From Pseudomonas entomophila L48 (lineage in GTDB: Bacteria; Pseudomonadota; Gammaproteobacteria; Pseudomonadales; Pseudomonadaceae), in the NCBI RefSeq assembly GCF_000026105.1, contig NC_008027.1, positions 5,824,781 to 5,888,780 on the forward strand: 64,000 bases of DNA. Direction: 5' to 3'. The position numbers and the translations under genes were made by a program. Below the pieces are notes generated by a model. That model did not search any database, had not been told where the DNA came from, and saw nothing but the letters and a program-made list of their open reading frames with translations. Positions 1 to 9,652 of the stretch are shown here, piece after piece. Each line of letters starts with the position of its first letter. Positions within the stretch are counted from its first letter, which is position 1.

Positions 1-1794
1 CGGCACCGCGTTGGCGATGCGTTGCGCCATCTTCTTCAGCAATTCGTCGGCCAACTCATGGCCGAGGCTTTCATTGAGCAGCTTGAAGCGATCGAGGTCG
101 ACATGCAGCAGCGCCAGGCTGCGCCCGTTCAGGCGCAGACGCTGGGCGGCGTCGTGCAGCCGCAGGCGGAACAGGGCGCGGTTGGCCAGCCCCGTGAGGT
201 CGTCGTAATGGGCAAGGTAACGCAGGCGCTCTTCCGATTCGCGGCGCGCCGACAGGTCGGTGAAGAAGCCGACGATATTGACGATCCTGCCCCGTGCGTC
301 GCGCACGCTGTTGAGCTGCAACCATTGCGGGTAGAGCTCGCCATTCTTGCGCGCTTCGACCAACTCGCCCTGCCAGCCGCCGTGCTGTTCCAGTGCCTGG
401 TCGATCGCCTGGCTGTGCCGGCGCGCGTCACGGCTGCAGGGCAACTCCAGGGCGTTGCGGGCAATCAATTCGGCGCGACCGTAGCCGGTGACGTCGCAGA
501 ACGCCTGATTGACCGCCAGCAACTGGTAATCGGCCCCCAGGATGGCGATGCCTTCGCTGGCCGCCTCGAACACCGTGGCGGCCAGGCGCTGCTGTTCTTC
601 CTGCTCCTTGCGGGCAGTGATATCGCGTCGAGTCCCCAGCATGCGGGTCACCTTGCCGTCCGAGGAACGCTCCACCGCCCTTCCGCGGTCCTCGATCCAG
701 CACCAATGGCCCTGGACGTGACGTATGCGGTACTCGACCCGGTAGTCCTCGGTGCGGCCTTTCAGGTGCTCGACCAGCGTTCGCCGCAGCAGCGGCAAGT
801 CGTCAGGGTGCAGGCGCGGCTTGAGGTCGGCGCGTACCGAACGCACCTGGTCGGAGTCCAGGCCGAACAACGTCTGCAACTGAGTGTGGTGAACTTCGTC
901 GGTCTGCAGGTTCCAGTCCCACAAGCCCAGCTCGCTCGCTTCGAGTGCCAACGCCAGGCGTTCCTCGCTCTTGCTCAGCGCCTGGTTGGCCAGGTCCAGT
1001 TCATGGCTGCGTTGCGCCACCCGCAATTCCAGGCCCGCTTGGGCCAGGCGCAGTTCTTCTTCAGCTTGACGACGCTGGCGGACTTCGGCGCTGAGCTGGT
1101 GGTTGAGGTCCGCGCCATGGCGCTGGGCACTTTGCAGGTGCTCGATCAGTGCCTGGTTCTGGAAGCGGCGCAGCAGGCCACGTTCGATCAGCCGGTTGAC
1201 CTGCCAGGCCACCACCATCAATGCCCCTAGCAGGATCAGCCCGAGCCAGCCCCAGCCCCGCTGGTGACCCGTGTCATAGACGAACAGGAAAACGATCGGC
1301 GGCAGCAGGCAAGGCAAGGCGAAACTGAGGAATGCCGGCAGGCTCACGGCGTAGGCGACACTGGCCGACAATGCCGCCGTCCCCAGCAGACCGAACACCC
1401 AGGCCTGCTGCACGAAGTTGTCCACAGGCACCAAGGCGATCGCCGCACTGGCGAGCGTCAATCCGCTGAACGCGGACCCGCACAGGAACATCCGCCGCCA
1501 GGTCGGCATGGCCTGGCGCCCGGGCGGGGCGGCGTCGAAAGCCGCCACCTGGATCACCCGCAAGGCCACCAGCGCCAGCAGCCAGGTCATCCACACGCCG
1601 ACCAGCAGGTAGCGCGCAGGGCTCCACAGCAGCCAGGCACTCAGCAGGCCGGTGATCAACATGAACAGCGTGGGCAACAGGGAGCCTTGGTACAGCAGGC
1701 GGGTGCGCTCGACCGACAGCTGGGTGGCGAATTGCCTGCGAACGCTCCGTGTCGTCTCCGGCGATGCTCCGATCGCCATGCAATCCTGGGTCAT
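1..1794 (-). CDS. Membrane PAS/GGDEF sensor protein, 3' end cut off by the window edge
   Basis: Probable cyclic-di-GMP signalling protein. Reading from 1794 downwards, the first ~190 residues carry about six hydrophobic helices. A heptad-rich linker follows, then a PAS_3-type PAS domain (motif LGLWDWNL and a DIT ending), then a second PAS domain ending in the usual FFTDLSARRESEERL linker. The open frame leaves the window at the start of a diguanylate cyclase fold (YDDLTGLANR, then DLDRFK). The GG(D/E)EF signature and any EAL domain lie outside, so cyclase or phosphodiesterase activity cannot be judged. The start could be the ATG at 1794 or the one at 1779; the second has the better AGGA ribosome site. 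The gene diverges from uvrD across about 240 bp. Confidence 0.85.
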   Translation of the reverse strand, partial: MTQDCMAIGASPETTRSVRRQFATQLSVERTRLLYQGSLLPTLFMLITGLLSAWLLWSPARYLLVGVWMTWLLALVALRVIQVAAFDAAPPGRQAMPTWRRMFLCGSAFSGLTLASAAIALVPVDNFVQQAWVFGLLGTAALSASVAYAVSLPAFLSFALPCLLPPIVFLFVYDTGHQRGWGWLGLILLGALMVVAWQVNRLIERGLLRRFQNQALIEHLQSAQRHGADLNHQLSAEVRQRRQAEEELRLAQAGLELRVAQRSHELDLANQALSKSEERLALALEASELGLWDWNLQTDEVHHTQLQTLFGLDSDQVRSVRADLKPRLHPDDLPLLRRTLVEHLKGRTEDYRVEYRIRHVQGHWCWIEDRGRAVERSSDGKVTRMLGTRRDITARKEQEEQQRLAATVFEAASEGIAILGADYQLLAVNQAFCDVTGYGRAELIARNALELPCSRDARRHSQAIDQALEQHGGWQGELVEARKNGELYPQWLQLNSVRDARGRIVNIVGFFTDLSARRESEERLRYLAHYDDLTGLANRALFRLRLHDAAQRLRLNGRSLALLHVDLDRFKLLNESLGHELADELLKKMAQRIANAVP

Positions 1795-2034
1795 AGGGCT
1801 GGATTCTTGTTGTGTTCTTGTTATGGCAGACCGCAAATGTGCAGCGAGCATACACAAGCGTCGCACCGGACCAAACTGCTCTGCGTCATGATTTCGAAAA
1901 TGTCTGTTGCGTCGAAGTGCGACCGCTCAACCACGCCGACCCGCCACCCTTATCGATGAACGGCGGATCGCCGACGAGACGAATTGCACCGCAGGCGTTT
2001 GCCCCTGCCCCCCGCCCGGCCCTAGAATGGCCGG

Positions 2035-4218
2035 ATGCGCAATGATGACCTCTCCCTCCTGCTGAACTCCCTCAACGACGCTCAACGCCAGGCCGTGGCG
2101 GCCCAGGTCGGGCGGCAATTGGTGCTGGCCGGCGCCGGCTCGGGCAAGACCCGCGTGCTGGTGCACCGTATCGCCTGGCTGATCCAGGTCGTGCAAGCCT
2201 CGCCGCATTCGATCCTGTCGGTGACGTTCACCAACAAGGCCGCGGCGGAAATGCGCCACCGCATCGAGCAATTGCTGGGCATCAACCCGGCCGGCATGTG
2301 GGTCGGTACCTTCCACGGCCTGGCCCACCGCCTGTTACGGGCGCACTGGCAGGAAGCGGGGCTGGCGCAGAATTTCCAGATCCTCGACAGCGACGACCAG
2401 CAGCGCCTGATCAAGCGGGTGATCCGCGAGATGGGTCTCGACGAGCAGAAATGGCCCGCGCGCCAGGTCCAGTGGTTCATCAACGGGCAGAAGGACGAAG
2501 GTCTGCGCCCACGGCATATCCAGGCCAGCGGCGACCTGTTCCTGACCACCATGCGTGACATCTACAGCGCATACGAGCAAGCCTGCGAGCGCGCCGGGGT
2601 CATCGACTTCTCCGAGCTTTTGCTGCGCGCTCTCGACCTGTGGCGCGACCAGCCAGGGTTGCTCGAACACTACCAGCGCCGCTTCCGGCACATCCTGGTG
2701 GACGAGTTCCAGGACACCAACGCCGTGCAATACGCCTGGCTGCGTCTGCTGGCCGGCGGCGGCGACAGCCTGATGGCGGTGGGTGACGACGACCAGTCGA
2801 TCTACGGCTGGCGCGGCGCCAAGATCGAGAACATCCACCAGTACACCGCCGACTTCCCGGACGCCGAGCTGATCCGCCTGGAGCAGAACTACCGCTCCAC
2901 CGGTGGCATCCTCAAGGCCGCCAACGCCTTGATCGCCAACAACAGCGGGCGCCTGGGCAAGGAGCTGTGGACCGACCTGGGTGAAGGCGAGCCGCTGACG
3001 CTCTACGCCGCCTTCAACGAACACGACGAAGCGCGCTATGTGGTCGAGACCATCGAAAGCCTGATCAAGCAGGGCAACGCCCGCAGCGATATCGCCATCC
3101 TGTATCGCTCCAACGCCCAGTCGCGGGTGTTGGAGGAGGCCTTGCTGCGCGAGCGCATCCCCTACCGCATCTACGGCGGCCAGCGCTTCTTCGAACGCGC
3201 CGAGATCAAGAACGCCATGGCCTACCTGCGCTTGCTCGAAGGCCGCGGCAACGACGCGGCGCTGGAGCGGGTGATCAACGTGCCGCCACGTGGTATCGGC
3301 GAGAAGACCGTCGAGGCCATTCGCGAGCATGCCCGTCACAGCCAGTCGTCGATGTGGGACGCGATGTGCCAGCTGCTCGCCGCCAAGGCCCTCAAAGGCC
3401 GCGCCGCCAGCGCCCTGGGCGCATTCATCGAGCTGCTCGACAACCTCGCCGCCAAGGTGCTGGACATGCCGCTGCACCTGATGACCCAGACGGTCATCGA
3501 GCAGTCCGGCCTGATCATCTACCACCAGGAAGAAAAGGGTGAAAAGGGCCAGGCACGGGTGGAAAACCTTGAAGAACTGGTCAGCGCCGCGCGCAACTTC
3601 GAGACCAGCGACGAGGATGCCGACCTGACGCCGTTGTCGGCGTTCCTCGGTCACGCCTCGCTGGAGGCCGGCGACAGCCAGGCCGACGAGCACGAGGACA
3701 GCATCCAGCTGATGACCCTGCACAGTGCCAAGGGTCTGGAATTCCCGTACGTGTTCCTGGTGGGCATGGAGGAAGGGCTGTTCCCGCACAAGATGAGCCT
3801 GGAAGAGCCCGGCCGCTTGGAAGAGGAACGCCGCCTGGCCTACGTGGGCATTACCCGGGCCATGCGTCAGCTGGTCATGACCTACGCCGAGACCCGCCGT
3901 CTGTATGGCAGCGAAACGTACAACAAGGTGTCGCGCTTCGTCCGCGAGATCCCGGCGGGCCTGGTGCAGGAAGTGCGCCTGTCGAACTCCGTCAGCCGCC
4001 CCTTCGGCGGCGCAAAGACGCCTGCCAGCAGCCTGTTCGCCAACGCCAGCATCCCGCAGACCGCCTTCAGCCTCGGCCAGCGGGTGCAGCACGCGGTGTT
4101 CGGCGAGGGCGTGATCCTCAACTTCGAGGGTTCCGGCGCCCAGGCGCGGGTGCAGGTGAACTTCTCCGAGGGCAGCAAGTGGCTGATGCTCGGTTACGCC
4201 AAGCTCGAAGCCATCTGA
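2035..4218 (+). CDS. uvrD: DNA helicase II, UvrD/Rep family
   Basis: ATP-dependent 3'-5' DNA helicase of nucleotide excision and mismatch repair. Superfamily 1A motifs appear in order: AGAGSGKT (Walker A, near residue 35), TFTNKAA, VDEFQDTN (Walker B), GDDDQSIYGWRGA, TLHSAKGLE and VGITRA. The C-terminus has the Tudor-like tail typical of UvrD (QRVQHAVFGEGVILNFEG). At 727 residues it matches E. coli UvrD (720). The start gives the usual short N-terminus before the Q-motif (LNDAQRQAV). It stands alone, with a divergent signalling gene upstream and a repeat pair directly after the stop. Confidence 0.96.
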   Translation: MRNDDLSLLLNSLNDAQRQAVAAQVGRQLVLAGAGSGKTRVLVHRIAWLIQVVQASPHSILSVTFTNKAAAEMRHRIEQLLGINPAGMWVGTFHGLAHRLLRAHWQEAGLAQNFQILDSDDQQRLIKRVIREMGLDEQKWPARQVQWFINGQKDEGLRPRHIQASGDLFLTTMRDIYSAYEQACERAGVIDFSELLLRALDLWRDQPGLLEHYQRRFRHILVDEFQDTNAVQYAWLRLLAGGGDSLMAVGDDDQSIYGWRGAKIENIHQYTADFPDAELIRLEQNYRSTGGILKAANALIANNSGRLGKELWTDLGEGEPLTLYAAFNEHDEARYVVETIESLIKQGNARSDIAILYRSNAQSRVLEEALLRERIPYRIYGGQRFFERAEIKNAMAYLRLLEGRGNDAALERVINVPPRGIGEKTVEAIREHARHSQSSMWDAMCQLLAAKALKGRAASALGAFIELLDNLAAKVLDMPLHLMTQTVIEQSGLIIYHQEEKGEKGQARVENLEELVSAARNFETSDEDADLTPLSAFLGHASLEAGDSQADEHEDSIQLMTLHSAKGLEFPYVFLVGMEEGLFPHKMSLEEPGRLEEERRLAYVGITRAMRQLVMTYAETRRLYGSETYNKVSRFVREIPAGLVQEVRLSNSVSRPFGGAKTPASSLFANASIPQTAFSLGQRVQHAVFGEGVILNFEGSGAQARVQVNFSEGSKWLMLGYAKLEAI

Positions 4219-4219
4219 C

Positions 4220-4304
4220 GTAGGAGCCAGCCTTGCTGGCGAAGCAGGCGCCGCGGTGGATGGCACCGGCTGCGCCGGTGTTCGCCGGCAAGGCCGGCTC
4301 CTAC
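4220..4304. repeat. Inverted pair of REP-like palindromic units
   Basis: A GTAGGAGCC...GGCGAA unit at 4220-4243 is mirrored by TTCGCC...GGCTCCTAC at 4281-4304. The two units face each other across a short G+C-rich spacer that itself folds (CACCGGC/GCCGGTG). This is the REP-doublet (REPIN) arrangement common between Pseudomonas genes. It lies right after the uvrD stop and could act as a transcript end or mRNA stabiliser. Related units occur at 11089, 19350, 46348 and 59913. Confidence 0.8.
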
Positions 4305-4424
4305 AATGGCGCGCGCCTTCTGACTATCAGGCAAAAGCTCGAAACATCTTGTCGCTGGCCATGTCTGCTGCTTCATGTGCACCATGACGCGCGTGCAATC
4401 CACAAAAATGGGAACCCCCAACTT

Positions 4425-5270
4425 ATGCAACGTTTTCTTAGCATCGCTCTGGCGCTTTGCGTCGGCCTGACGCTGAGCCTCGACGCCAACGCCAAGCGCT
4501 TCGGTGGCGGCAAGAGCTCGGGCTCCGCGCCAATCCACCAAACCCGCCAGGCCACCCCGACCACGCCAGCCGCCGCACCGACCGTCCCAGGCCGTGCGCC
4601 AGCCGCCAGCGGCGCTTCGCGTTGGCTGGGCCCGCTGGCCGGCATCGCCGCCGGTGGCCTGCTGGCCTCCATGTTCATGGGCGACGGCTTCGAGGGCATG
4701 CAGATCCTCGACTTCCTGCTCATGGGCCTGATCGCCTTCCTGGTATTCCGCTTCATCGCCGCGCGCCGTCGCCAGCAGCAGCCGCAACACGCTGCCGCCG
4801 GTCACGCCCCGTACCAGCGCGAAGCCCAGCCGCAGGCTGCTCCACAGCCGATCTTCGGCGGCTCTGCCGCACCGGTCGCCTCGCCTGTGATCAACGCCCC
4901 GGCCTGGTTCAACGAAGCCAGCTTCCTGGCCGCCGCCCGTTCGCACTTCCAGTCTCTGCAGCAGCACTGGGACGCCAACGAGATGGACAAGATCGCCGAA
5001 TTCGTCACTCCACAGATGCTCGACTTCCTCAAGCGCGAGCGCGCTGAGGAAGGTGAGGGCTTCCAGTCCACCTACATCGACGACCTCGATGTGCAACTGG
5101 AAGGCGTCGACGACCGCGCCGACAAGACCATCGCCACCCTCACCTTCCGTGGCGTATCGAAGACCTCGCGCTTCGACCAGGGCGAGGTGTTCAACGAGAG
5201 TTGGCACATGGAACGCGCACAGGGCGAAAACCAGCCTTGGCTGCTGGCCGGTATCCGCCAAAACGGTTAA
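4425..5270 (+). CDS. Exported Tim44-like domain protein
   Basis: Probable membrane-associated protein with a C-terminal Tim44/Tim44-like fold; its role in bacteria is uncertain. The chosen ATG gives a clean signal peptide (RFLSIALALCVGLTLSLDANA). An Ala/Pro/Gln-rich segment follows, then one or two hydrophobic helices (around residues 70-110), a second low-complexity linker and a C-terminal globular domain of about 130 residues (WFNEASFLAAARSHFQSLQ...), the part that matches Tim44-like proteins. About 281 residues. An upstream in-frame extension is possible but would bury the signal peptide and run into the repeat pair. A strong terminator follows, so it is probably transcribed alone. Confidence 0.8.
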   Translation: MQRFLSIALALCVGLTLSLDANAKRFGGGKSSGSAPIHQTRQATPTTPAAAPTVPGRAPAASGASRWLGPLAGIAAGGLLASMFMGDGFEGMQILDFLLMGLIAFLVFRFIAARRRQQQPQHAAAGHAPYQREAQPQAAPQPIFGGSAAPVASPVINAPAWFNEASFLAAARSHFQSLQQHWDANEMDKIAEFVTPQMLDFLKRERAEEGEGFQSTYIDDLDVQLEGVDDRADKTIATLTFRGVSKTSRFDQGEVFNESWHMERAQGENQPWLLAGIRQNG

Positions 5271-5286
5271 CCGTCGCACGTTGTAC

Positions 5287-5316
5287 AAAAAACCCCGGGC
5301 CTGTCCCGGGGTTTTT
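5287..5316 (+). terminator. Rho-independent terminator after the Tim44-like gene
   Basis: AACCCCGGG and CCCGGGGTT form a 9-bp stem with a five-base loop, preceded by A-residues and followed by TTTTT. It begins about 17 bases after the stop codon of the Tim44-like gene. Confidence 0.9.
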
Positions 5317-5384
5317 GCTTTTGCCAGACTCGACTACTAGGGTATAACGCGCAGCGTTGTCATCTAGGTCAGAGGAAGTGAACC

Positions 5385-5792
5385 GTGGAAGAAGTGATCG
5401 AACAACTCCGTGAAGCCAACGAACCGGTGCCGGTGCCGCTGGATCTGCCGGACGAGGATCAGTTGGTCGAGGTCGAGGAACAGCTGTTCATCAACATTCC
5501 CTTCGTGTTCAAGGAATTCCTGCTAACCGTCAGTGACGTGGTGTATGGCAGCCTGGAGCCGGTGACCGCCACTGACCCGCAATCCCATACCTACCTGCCG
5601 GAAGTCGCGGCCACTGCCTGGGACGCCGGCGTCCCTCGCGATCTCATCCCGATCTGCCAGGACGGCGACGATTACTACTGCGTCGAGGAAGACGGCACCG
5701 TGGTGCTGTGGTCAGGTGAAGAAGAGATCGTCACCGAAGAAAGCTGGGAATCGGTGTGGCACTGGGCCCGGGATGTCTGGCTGGAAAGCTGA
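5385..5792 (+). CDS. SMI1/KNR4 (SUKH) family protein
   Basis: Small acidic cytoplasmic protein of 135 residues with a SUKH-type fold. It has an N-terminal helix, the motif LPDEDQLVEVEEQLFINIPFVFKEFLL, a central PICQDGDDYYCV strand pair typical of SMI1/KNR4 proteins, and a C-terminal W-rich helix (ESVWHWARDVWLES). The start is GTG, with AGAGGAAG about eight bases upstream deciding it. SUKH proteins are often immunity proteins for contact-dependent toxins, but no toxin gene adjoins this one and the setting is core genome, so a housekeeping role is as likely. Confidence 0.85.
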   Translation: MEEVIEQLREANEPVPVPLDLPDEDQLVEVEEQLFINIPFVFKEFLLTVSDVVYGSLEPVTATDPQSHTYLPEVAATAWDAGVPRDLIPICQDGDDYYCVEEDGTVVLWSGEEEIVTEESWESVWHWARDVWLES

Positions 5793-5929
5793 ATGAGAAA
5801 TACCCGCACAAAATAATGGCTCTTAGCTATCAAGCCTCGTAGAATCGCCAGGCTCTCTGCGCCTGGCGACATCGCTACCGCTCCATCCCCTCGGACGACG
5901 GTGACGTCTCGCGCAGAAGGCGATAACCC

Positions 5930-7690
5930 TCAGTGCGAATTTTCCCGGCTGCTCTCCAGCGTCTCCAGCAAGGCGACCTGCATCCGCGTGTGCACCCGGA
6001 CGAACCAGCGCCATAGCAACGCCACCACCACTGCCGCGACCATCGCAATGATCAGCAGCAGTTCATTGGTCGGCAGAATGCTCGCCGACAACGCTGCCAG
6101 CAGCAGGAAGATCACCAGCAGCGACAGCAGTGGTATCACCTCGGCAATCACGCGCCGCACGCGTTGGGTGTGCCGCCCGGCCATTTCCGGCTTGACCCCC
6201 ATCTCCGCCAGCAGCATCGACAACGCCTTGAGCTTGCGATAGGCCGCGATCAGGAACGGCAACGACAGCAACAAGGCCGCCCCCCATATCAACGCCTTCT
6301 GTTGGCCGACATCGCCGACCCATTCGCTGAGCCAGGTGCCGATGCGCCCGGCGAAATAGCCACCACTGAAGAAGATGGCGATCACCAGCGCCAGGTTCAC
6401 CCCAACTTGCAACAAGATGCGCCGGATCATCGCCGCCAGCATGGCGCCTTCGCCCTGCGGCTGGATGCTGCGCAGCCATTCACCATACAACGACAGCACC
6501 CGTGCCAGCCGGCTCGGCACCACCTTGCCGAGCTTCAGCGACAACGGGTCGGCCGCGCGGATCAGGTAAGGCGTCAACAAGGTGGTGATGGCCGACACCG
6601 CCACCGCGACGGGGTAGAGAAAATCGCTGGTGACCTGCAGGGTCATGCCCAGCGCCGCAATGATGAACGAGAACTCGCCGATCTGCGAAAGCCCCATGCC
6701 CACGCGCAGCGAAGTGCGTCCGTCATTGCCGGCAATGAAGGCTCCCATGCCGCAGGAGAGCATCTTGCCCAGCACCACCGCCAGGGTGATCACCACGATT
6801 GGCCAGGCGTACTCGACAAGGATCGCCGGGTCGATCATCAGGCCAATGGCGACAAAGAAGATCGCGCTGAACAGGTCGCGAACCGGCTCGATCAAGCGTT
6901 CGATCTTCAGCAACTGGCGCGATTCGGCCATGATCGCGCCGATCAGGAAGGCGCCGAGCACCATGCTGTACTCAAGCTTGACCACCAGCAGGCAGAAGCC
7001 GAAGCACAGCCCCAGCACGGTGATCAGCAGCATCTCGTTGCTTTCGAACTTCGCCACGTACGCCAACAGCCGCGGTACCAGCAGGATGCCGATGACCAAC
7101 GCGACGATCATGAACAGCGACAGCTTGCCCACGGTGGAGAACACCTCGCCGGAGCTGACCGTGCCGCTGACGGCGATACCCGACAGCAGCGCGATGATGC
7201 CGATGCCCAGGATGTCCTCGACGATCAGCACACCGAAGATCAGCTGGGCGAAGCGCTCGTTCTTCATCTTCAGGTCGTTGAGCGCCTTGACGATGATGGT
7301 GGTCGAGGAAATCGCCAGGATCGCCCCGAGGAACAGCGAGTCCATGGTGTTCCAACCGAACCAACGGCCGATCTCGAAACCGATCCAGATCATCAGGACG
7401 ATTTCCAGGAAGGCGGCGATGAACGCCGTGGCCCCCACCTTGAACAACTTGCGCAGGCTGAATTCCAGCCCCAGGCAGAACATCAGGAAGATCACCCCCA
7501 GTTCGGCGAGGGTCTTGATCGTGTCTTCATCGTGAATCAGCCCGAACGGCGGGGTGTGCGGGCCGATGATGAAGCCGGCGACGATGTAGCCCAGCACCAC
7601 TGGTTGCTTGAGGCGGTGGAAGAGAATGGTGACCACCCCGGCGACCAGCATGATCACCGCCAGATCCTGGATGAAGCTGATGGCATGCAT
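5930..7690 (-). CDS. CPA2-family monovalent cation/proton antiporter
   Basis: Integral inner-membrane transporter of about 586 residues, related to KefB/RosB. The N-terminal two thirds has about twelve transmembrane helices, with the CPA2 signatures HRLKQPVVLGYIVAGFIIGP and GVIFLMFCLGLEFSLRKL near the start. The C-terminal part holds further hydrophobic segments and no visible Rossmann (TrkA-N/RCK) domain, unlike KefB/KefC, so classical glutathione gating is unlikely. The start at 7690 (MHAISFIQDL) has AAGGAG nine bases upstream; the longer open frame is non-coding. It is divergent from the thioesterase gene. Substrate ion unknown (K+ or Na+). Confidence 0.9.
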   Translation of the reverse strand: MHAISFIQDLAVIMLVAGVVTILFHRLKQPVVLGYIVAGFIIGPHTPPFGLIHDEDTIKTLAELGVIFLMFCLGLEFSLRKLFKVGATAFIAAFLEIVLMIWIGFEIGRWFGWNTMDSLFLGAILAISSTTIIVKALNDLKMKNERFAQLIFGVLIVEDILGIGIIALLSGIAVSGTVSSGEVFSTVGKLSLFMIVALVIGILLVPRLLAYVAKFESNEMLLITVLGLCFGFCLLVVKLEYSMVLGAFLIGAIMAESRQLLKIERLIEPVRDLFSAIFFVAIGLMIDPAILVEYAWPIVVITLAVVLGKMLSCGMGAFIAGNDGRTSLRVGMGLSQIGEFSFIIAALGMTLQVTSDFLYPVAVAVSAITTLLTPYLIRAADPLSLKLGKVVPSRLARVLSLYGEWLRSIQPQGEGAMLAAMIRRILLQVGVNLALVIAIFFSGGYFAGRIGTWLSEWVGDVGQQKALIWGAALLLSLPFLIAAYRKLKALSMLLAEMGVKPEMAGRHTQRVRRVIAEVIPLLSLLVIFLLLAALSASILPTNELLLIIAMVAAVVVALLWRWFVRVHTRMQVALLETLESSRENSH

Positions 7691-7967
7691 GGCGTGGTAC
7701 TCCTTGTTCTCGATGCACGGGGCGAACCGCTCCTCTGCCGGAAAACCCTGAACACGGAGCAGGCACATACTGTTCTGATAGACGGAAAAGCCCACGTTGC
7801 ATGGGCGTCGTCAGGTTAACATCGCGCCTTGCCACAAATGGCCGATGCAATATGCAGAAACAGATCGGCCGATTCGACACCGCCGATGGCAAAATTGTCG
7901 TGACGATGGAGCGTCAGCCGACGTCCCGTACCAGGATGGGAAACCTCAAAAGAGGGGAACAGAAGTG

Positions 7968-8501
7968 TCAGCAGATACCCGCCCCGATTCAGCGCAAACT
8001 CACCGTGAGCTCTCTATGGAACCTGGAAACGCCCAGTTGACCATGACCGTCCTGATGACACCGGACATGGCCAACTTCTCTGGCAACGTACACGGCGGCA
8101 CCCTGCTCAAGTACCTCGACGAAGTGGCCTATGCCTGCGCCAGCCGTTATGCCGGCACCTACGTGGTCACCCTGTCGGTGGACCAGGTGATCTTCCGCGA
8201 ACCGGTGCATGTCGGGGAGCTGGTGACCTTCCTGGCGTCGGTCAACTACACCGGCAACACCTCGATGGAAGTGGGTATCAAGGTGGTCACCGAGAACATC
8301 CGTGAACGCTCGGTACGCCACTCCAACAGCTGCTTCTTCACCATGGTCGCGGTCGACGACGACCGCCGTCCGGTGAAAGTGCCACCACGCCAGCCCCAGT
8401 CCAGCGAAGAAAAGCGCCGCTTCCTGCAAGGCCAGCAGCGCCGCCAGATCCGCCAGGAGCTGGAGCAGCGCTACCAGGACCTGAAGACCGACGCCATCTA
8501 G
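7968..8501 (+). CDS. Hotdog-fold acyl-CoA thioesterase
   Basis: Predicted cytoplasmic acyl-CoA hydrolase. A single hotdog domain shows the family signature NFSGNVHGGTLLKYLDEVAY (Asn and His/Gly of the active-site turn), VTLSVDQVIF and VGELVTFLASV. The C-terminal ~40 residues are charged and helical (EEKRRFLQGQQRRQIRQEL), an extension beyond E. coli YciA. The start is uncertain: GTG at 7968 has GGGGA seven bases upstream, while ATG at 8016 (MEPGNAQ) has no clear ribosome site. The TAG stop lies inside the CTAG that borders a short inverted-repeat element. Confidence 0.88.
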   Translation, partial: SADTRPDSAQTHRELSMEPGNAQLTMTVLMTPDMANFSGNVHGGTLLKYLDEVAYACASRYAGTYVVTLSVDQVIFREPVHVGELVTFLASVNYTGNTSMEVGIKVVTENIRERSVRHSNSCFFTMVAVDDDRRPVKVPPRQPQSSEEKRRFLQGQQRRQIRQELEQRYQDLKTDAI

Positions 8502-8659
8502 TGTCCTGTCTCGGAAATACGTTCTCTTTTGGCGAGTGGCTTGGGTGTTCGGCCAAGGCGCCGCGACGAGTCATAGCAGGGCTATGGCGAGGAGTGGCAA
8601 CGCCGGCCGGGCGCCCAAGACGCCGCCAAAAGTGAACAGCTTATTTCCGAGACTGGACA
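8502..8659. mobile_element. 158-bp MITE-like inverted-repeat element
   Basis: The ends are 17/18 matching inverted repeats (left TGTCCTGTCTCGGAAATA, right TGTCCAGTCTCGGAAATA read inwards), followed by a second matching pair (CTTTTGGCG/CGCCAAAAG) and a central CATAGC/GCTATG palindrome. CTAG lies on both sides (8498-8501 and 8660-8663), as a 4-bp target duplication would. There is no coding capacity. The whole element can fold into one long hairpin and could also terminate both convergent genes. I infer a non-autonomous element; CTAG/YTAR duplications are known for part of the IS5 family, but I see no transposase here. Confidence 0.6.
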
Positions 8660-9532
8660 CTAGTACAGGAGTCGCTGCGCCTCGAAGCGCACCCGGGGAT
8701 GGGCGATGCGATCCTGGGCCCGCACCAGCTGCAGTTCGTAGCTGGCGCAGGCCTGGGTTTCCAGCAGCACTTCATGCACTGCCGCCGCGGCGAACTCGAA
8801 CGCCTGCACATCGCTGTCACCCAGCAGCAGGCGAGCCATGAACAGCCCCGAGGTCAGATCCCCCACCCCGACCGGCTGGCGTGGGAAAGCCAGCAGCGGC
8901 CGGCGCAGGTGCCAACTCTCCTCGCCCGTCACCAGCAGCATTTCGAACGCGTCGTCGGCGCGCCCAGGGTAGTTCAGGTGCTTGACCAGCACGATGCGCG
9001 GTCCACGCTCCAGCAGGCCACGGGCCATGCCCACGCAATCCTCGAGGGACTCGGCGCGCCGGCCGCAGAAGCTGTCCAGCTCAAGCTGGTTGGGGCAGAG
9101 GATGTCGGCCTTGGCGACGGCCTCTTCGAGCAGGAACTCGCTCACCTCGGCAGGGACGATGCAGCCTTTTTCAGCGTGGCCCATGACCGGGTCGCACAGG
9201 TACAACGCCTTGGGGTTGACCGCCTTGATGCGCGCGACCCCGGCCAGGATCGCCCGGCCTTGCTCGGCGCTGCCCAGGTAACCCGACAGCACCGCGTCGC
9301 AGTTTCCCAACTCGCCGATGTTGGAAATGCCTTCCACCAACGCGGGAATTTGCGCTGGGGCAAGCACTTCCCCGGCCCACTGTCCATACTGAGTATGGTT
9401 GGAGAACTGCACGGTGTTGAGCGGCCAGACGTTGACCCCGACCCGCTGCATGGGAAACACCGCGGCGCTGTTGCCGGCGTGTCCAAAGACCACGTGGGAC
9501 TGAATGGCGAGCAAGTGCGGCGTACGTTTCAT
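8660..9532 (-). CDS. pdxY: Pyridoxal kinase PdxY
   Basis: Phosphorylates pyridoxal (vitamin B6 salvage) with ATP in the cytoplasm. The 290-residue ribokinase-like protein opens with [17 protein letters not shown], the substrate-binding start of PdxY/PdxK. It contains LCDPVMGH and ends with the anion-hole/catalytic motif [10 protein letters not shown], whose Asp is the expected base. Length and motifs match PdxY (about 286) better than ThiD. Its TAG stop is formed by the CTAG bordering the short inverted-repeat element at 8502-8659, convergent with the thioesterase gene. Confidence 0.92.
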   Translation of the reverse strand: MKRTPHLLAIQSHVVFGHAGNSAAVFPMQRVGVNVWPLNTVQFSNHTQYGQWAGEVLAPAQIPALVEGISNIGELGNCDAVLSGYLGSAEQGRAILAGVARIKAVNPKALYLCDPVMGHAEKGCIVPAEVSEFLLEEAVAKADILCPNQLELDSFCGRRAESLEDCVGMARGLLERGPRIVLVKHLNYPGRADDAFEMLLVTGEESWHLRRPLLAFPRQPVGVGDLTSGLFMARLLLGDSDVQAFEFAAAAVHEVLLETQACASYELQLVRAQDRIAHPRVRFEAQRLLY

Positions 9533-9652
9533 GCAGGGCTATTCCGAAACTGTGTGGATAAGTGTGCGGCCCGCAGTATGAACCCGATTGCCATCTGTAC
9601 GACAGGCCAGAGACGCAGTTAAGCTGGATCGACCTGTCTGGAGCTTACGCAA

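Noticed and set aside
2335-4266. Long open frame on the strand opposite uvrD (643 codons).
   Set aside because: It mirrors uvrD codon structure in G+C-rich DNA, matches no family I know, and uvrD motifs are intact. The same applies to long antisense frames over glmS, glmU, atpA/atpD, mnmG, mnmE and yidC.
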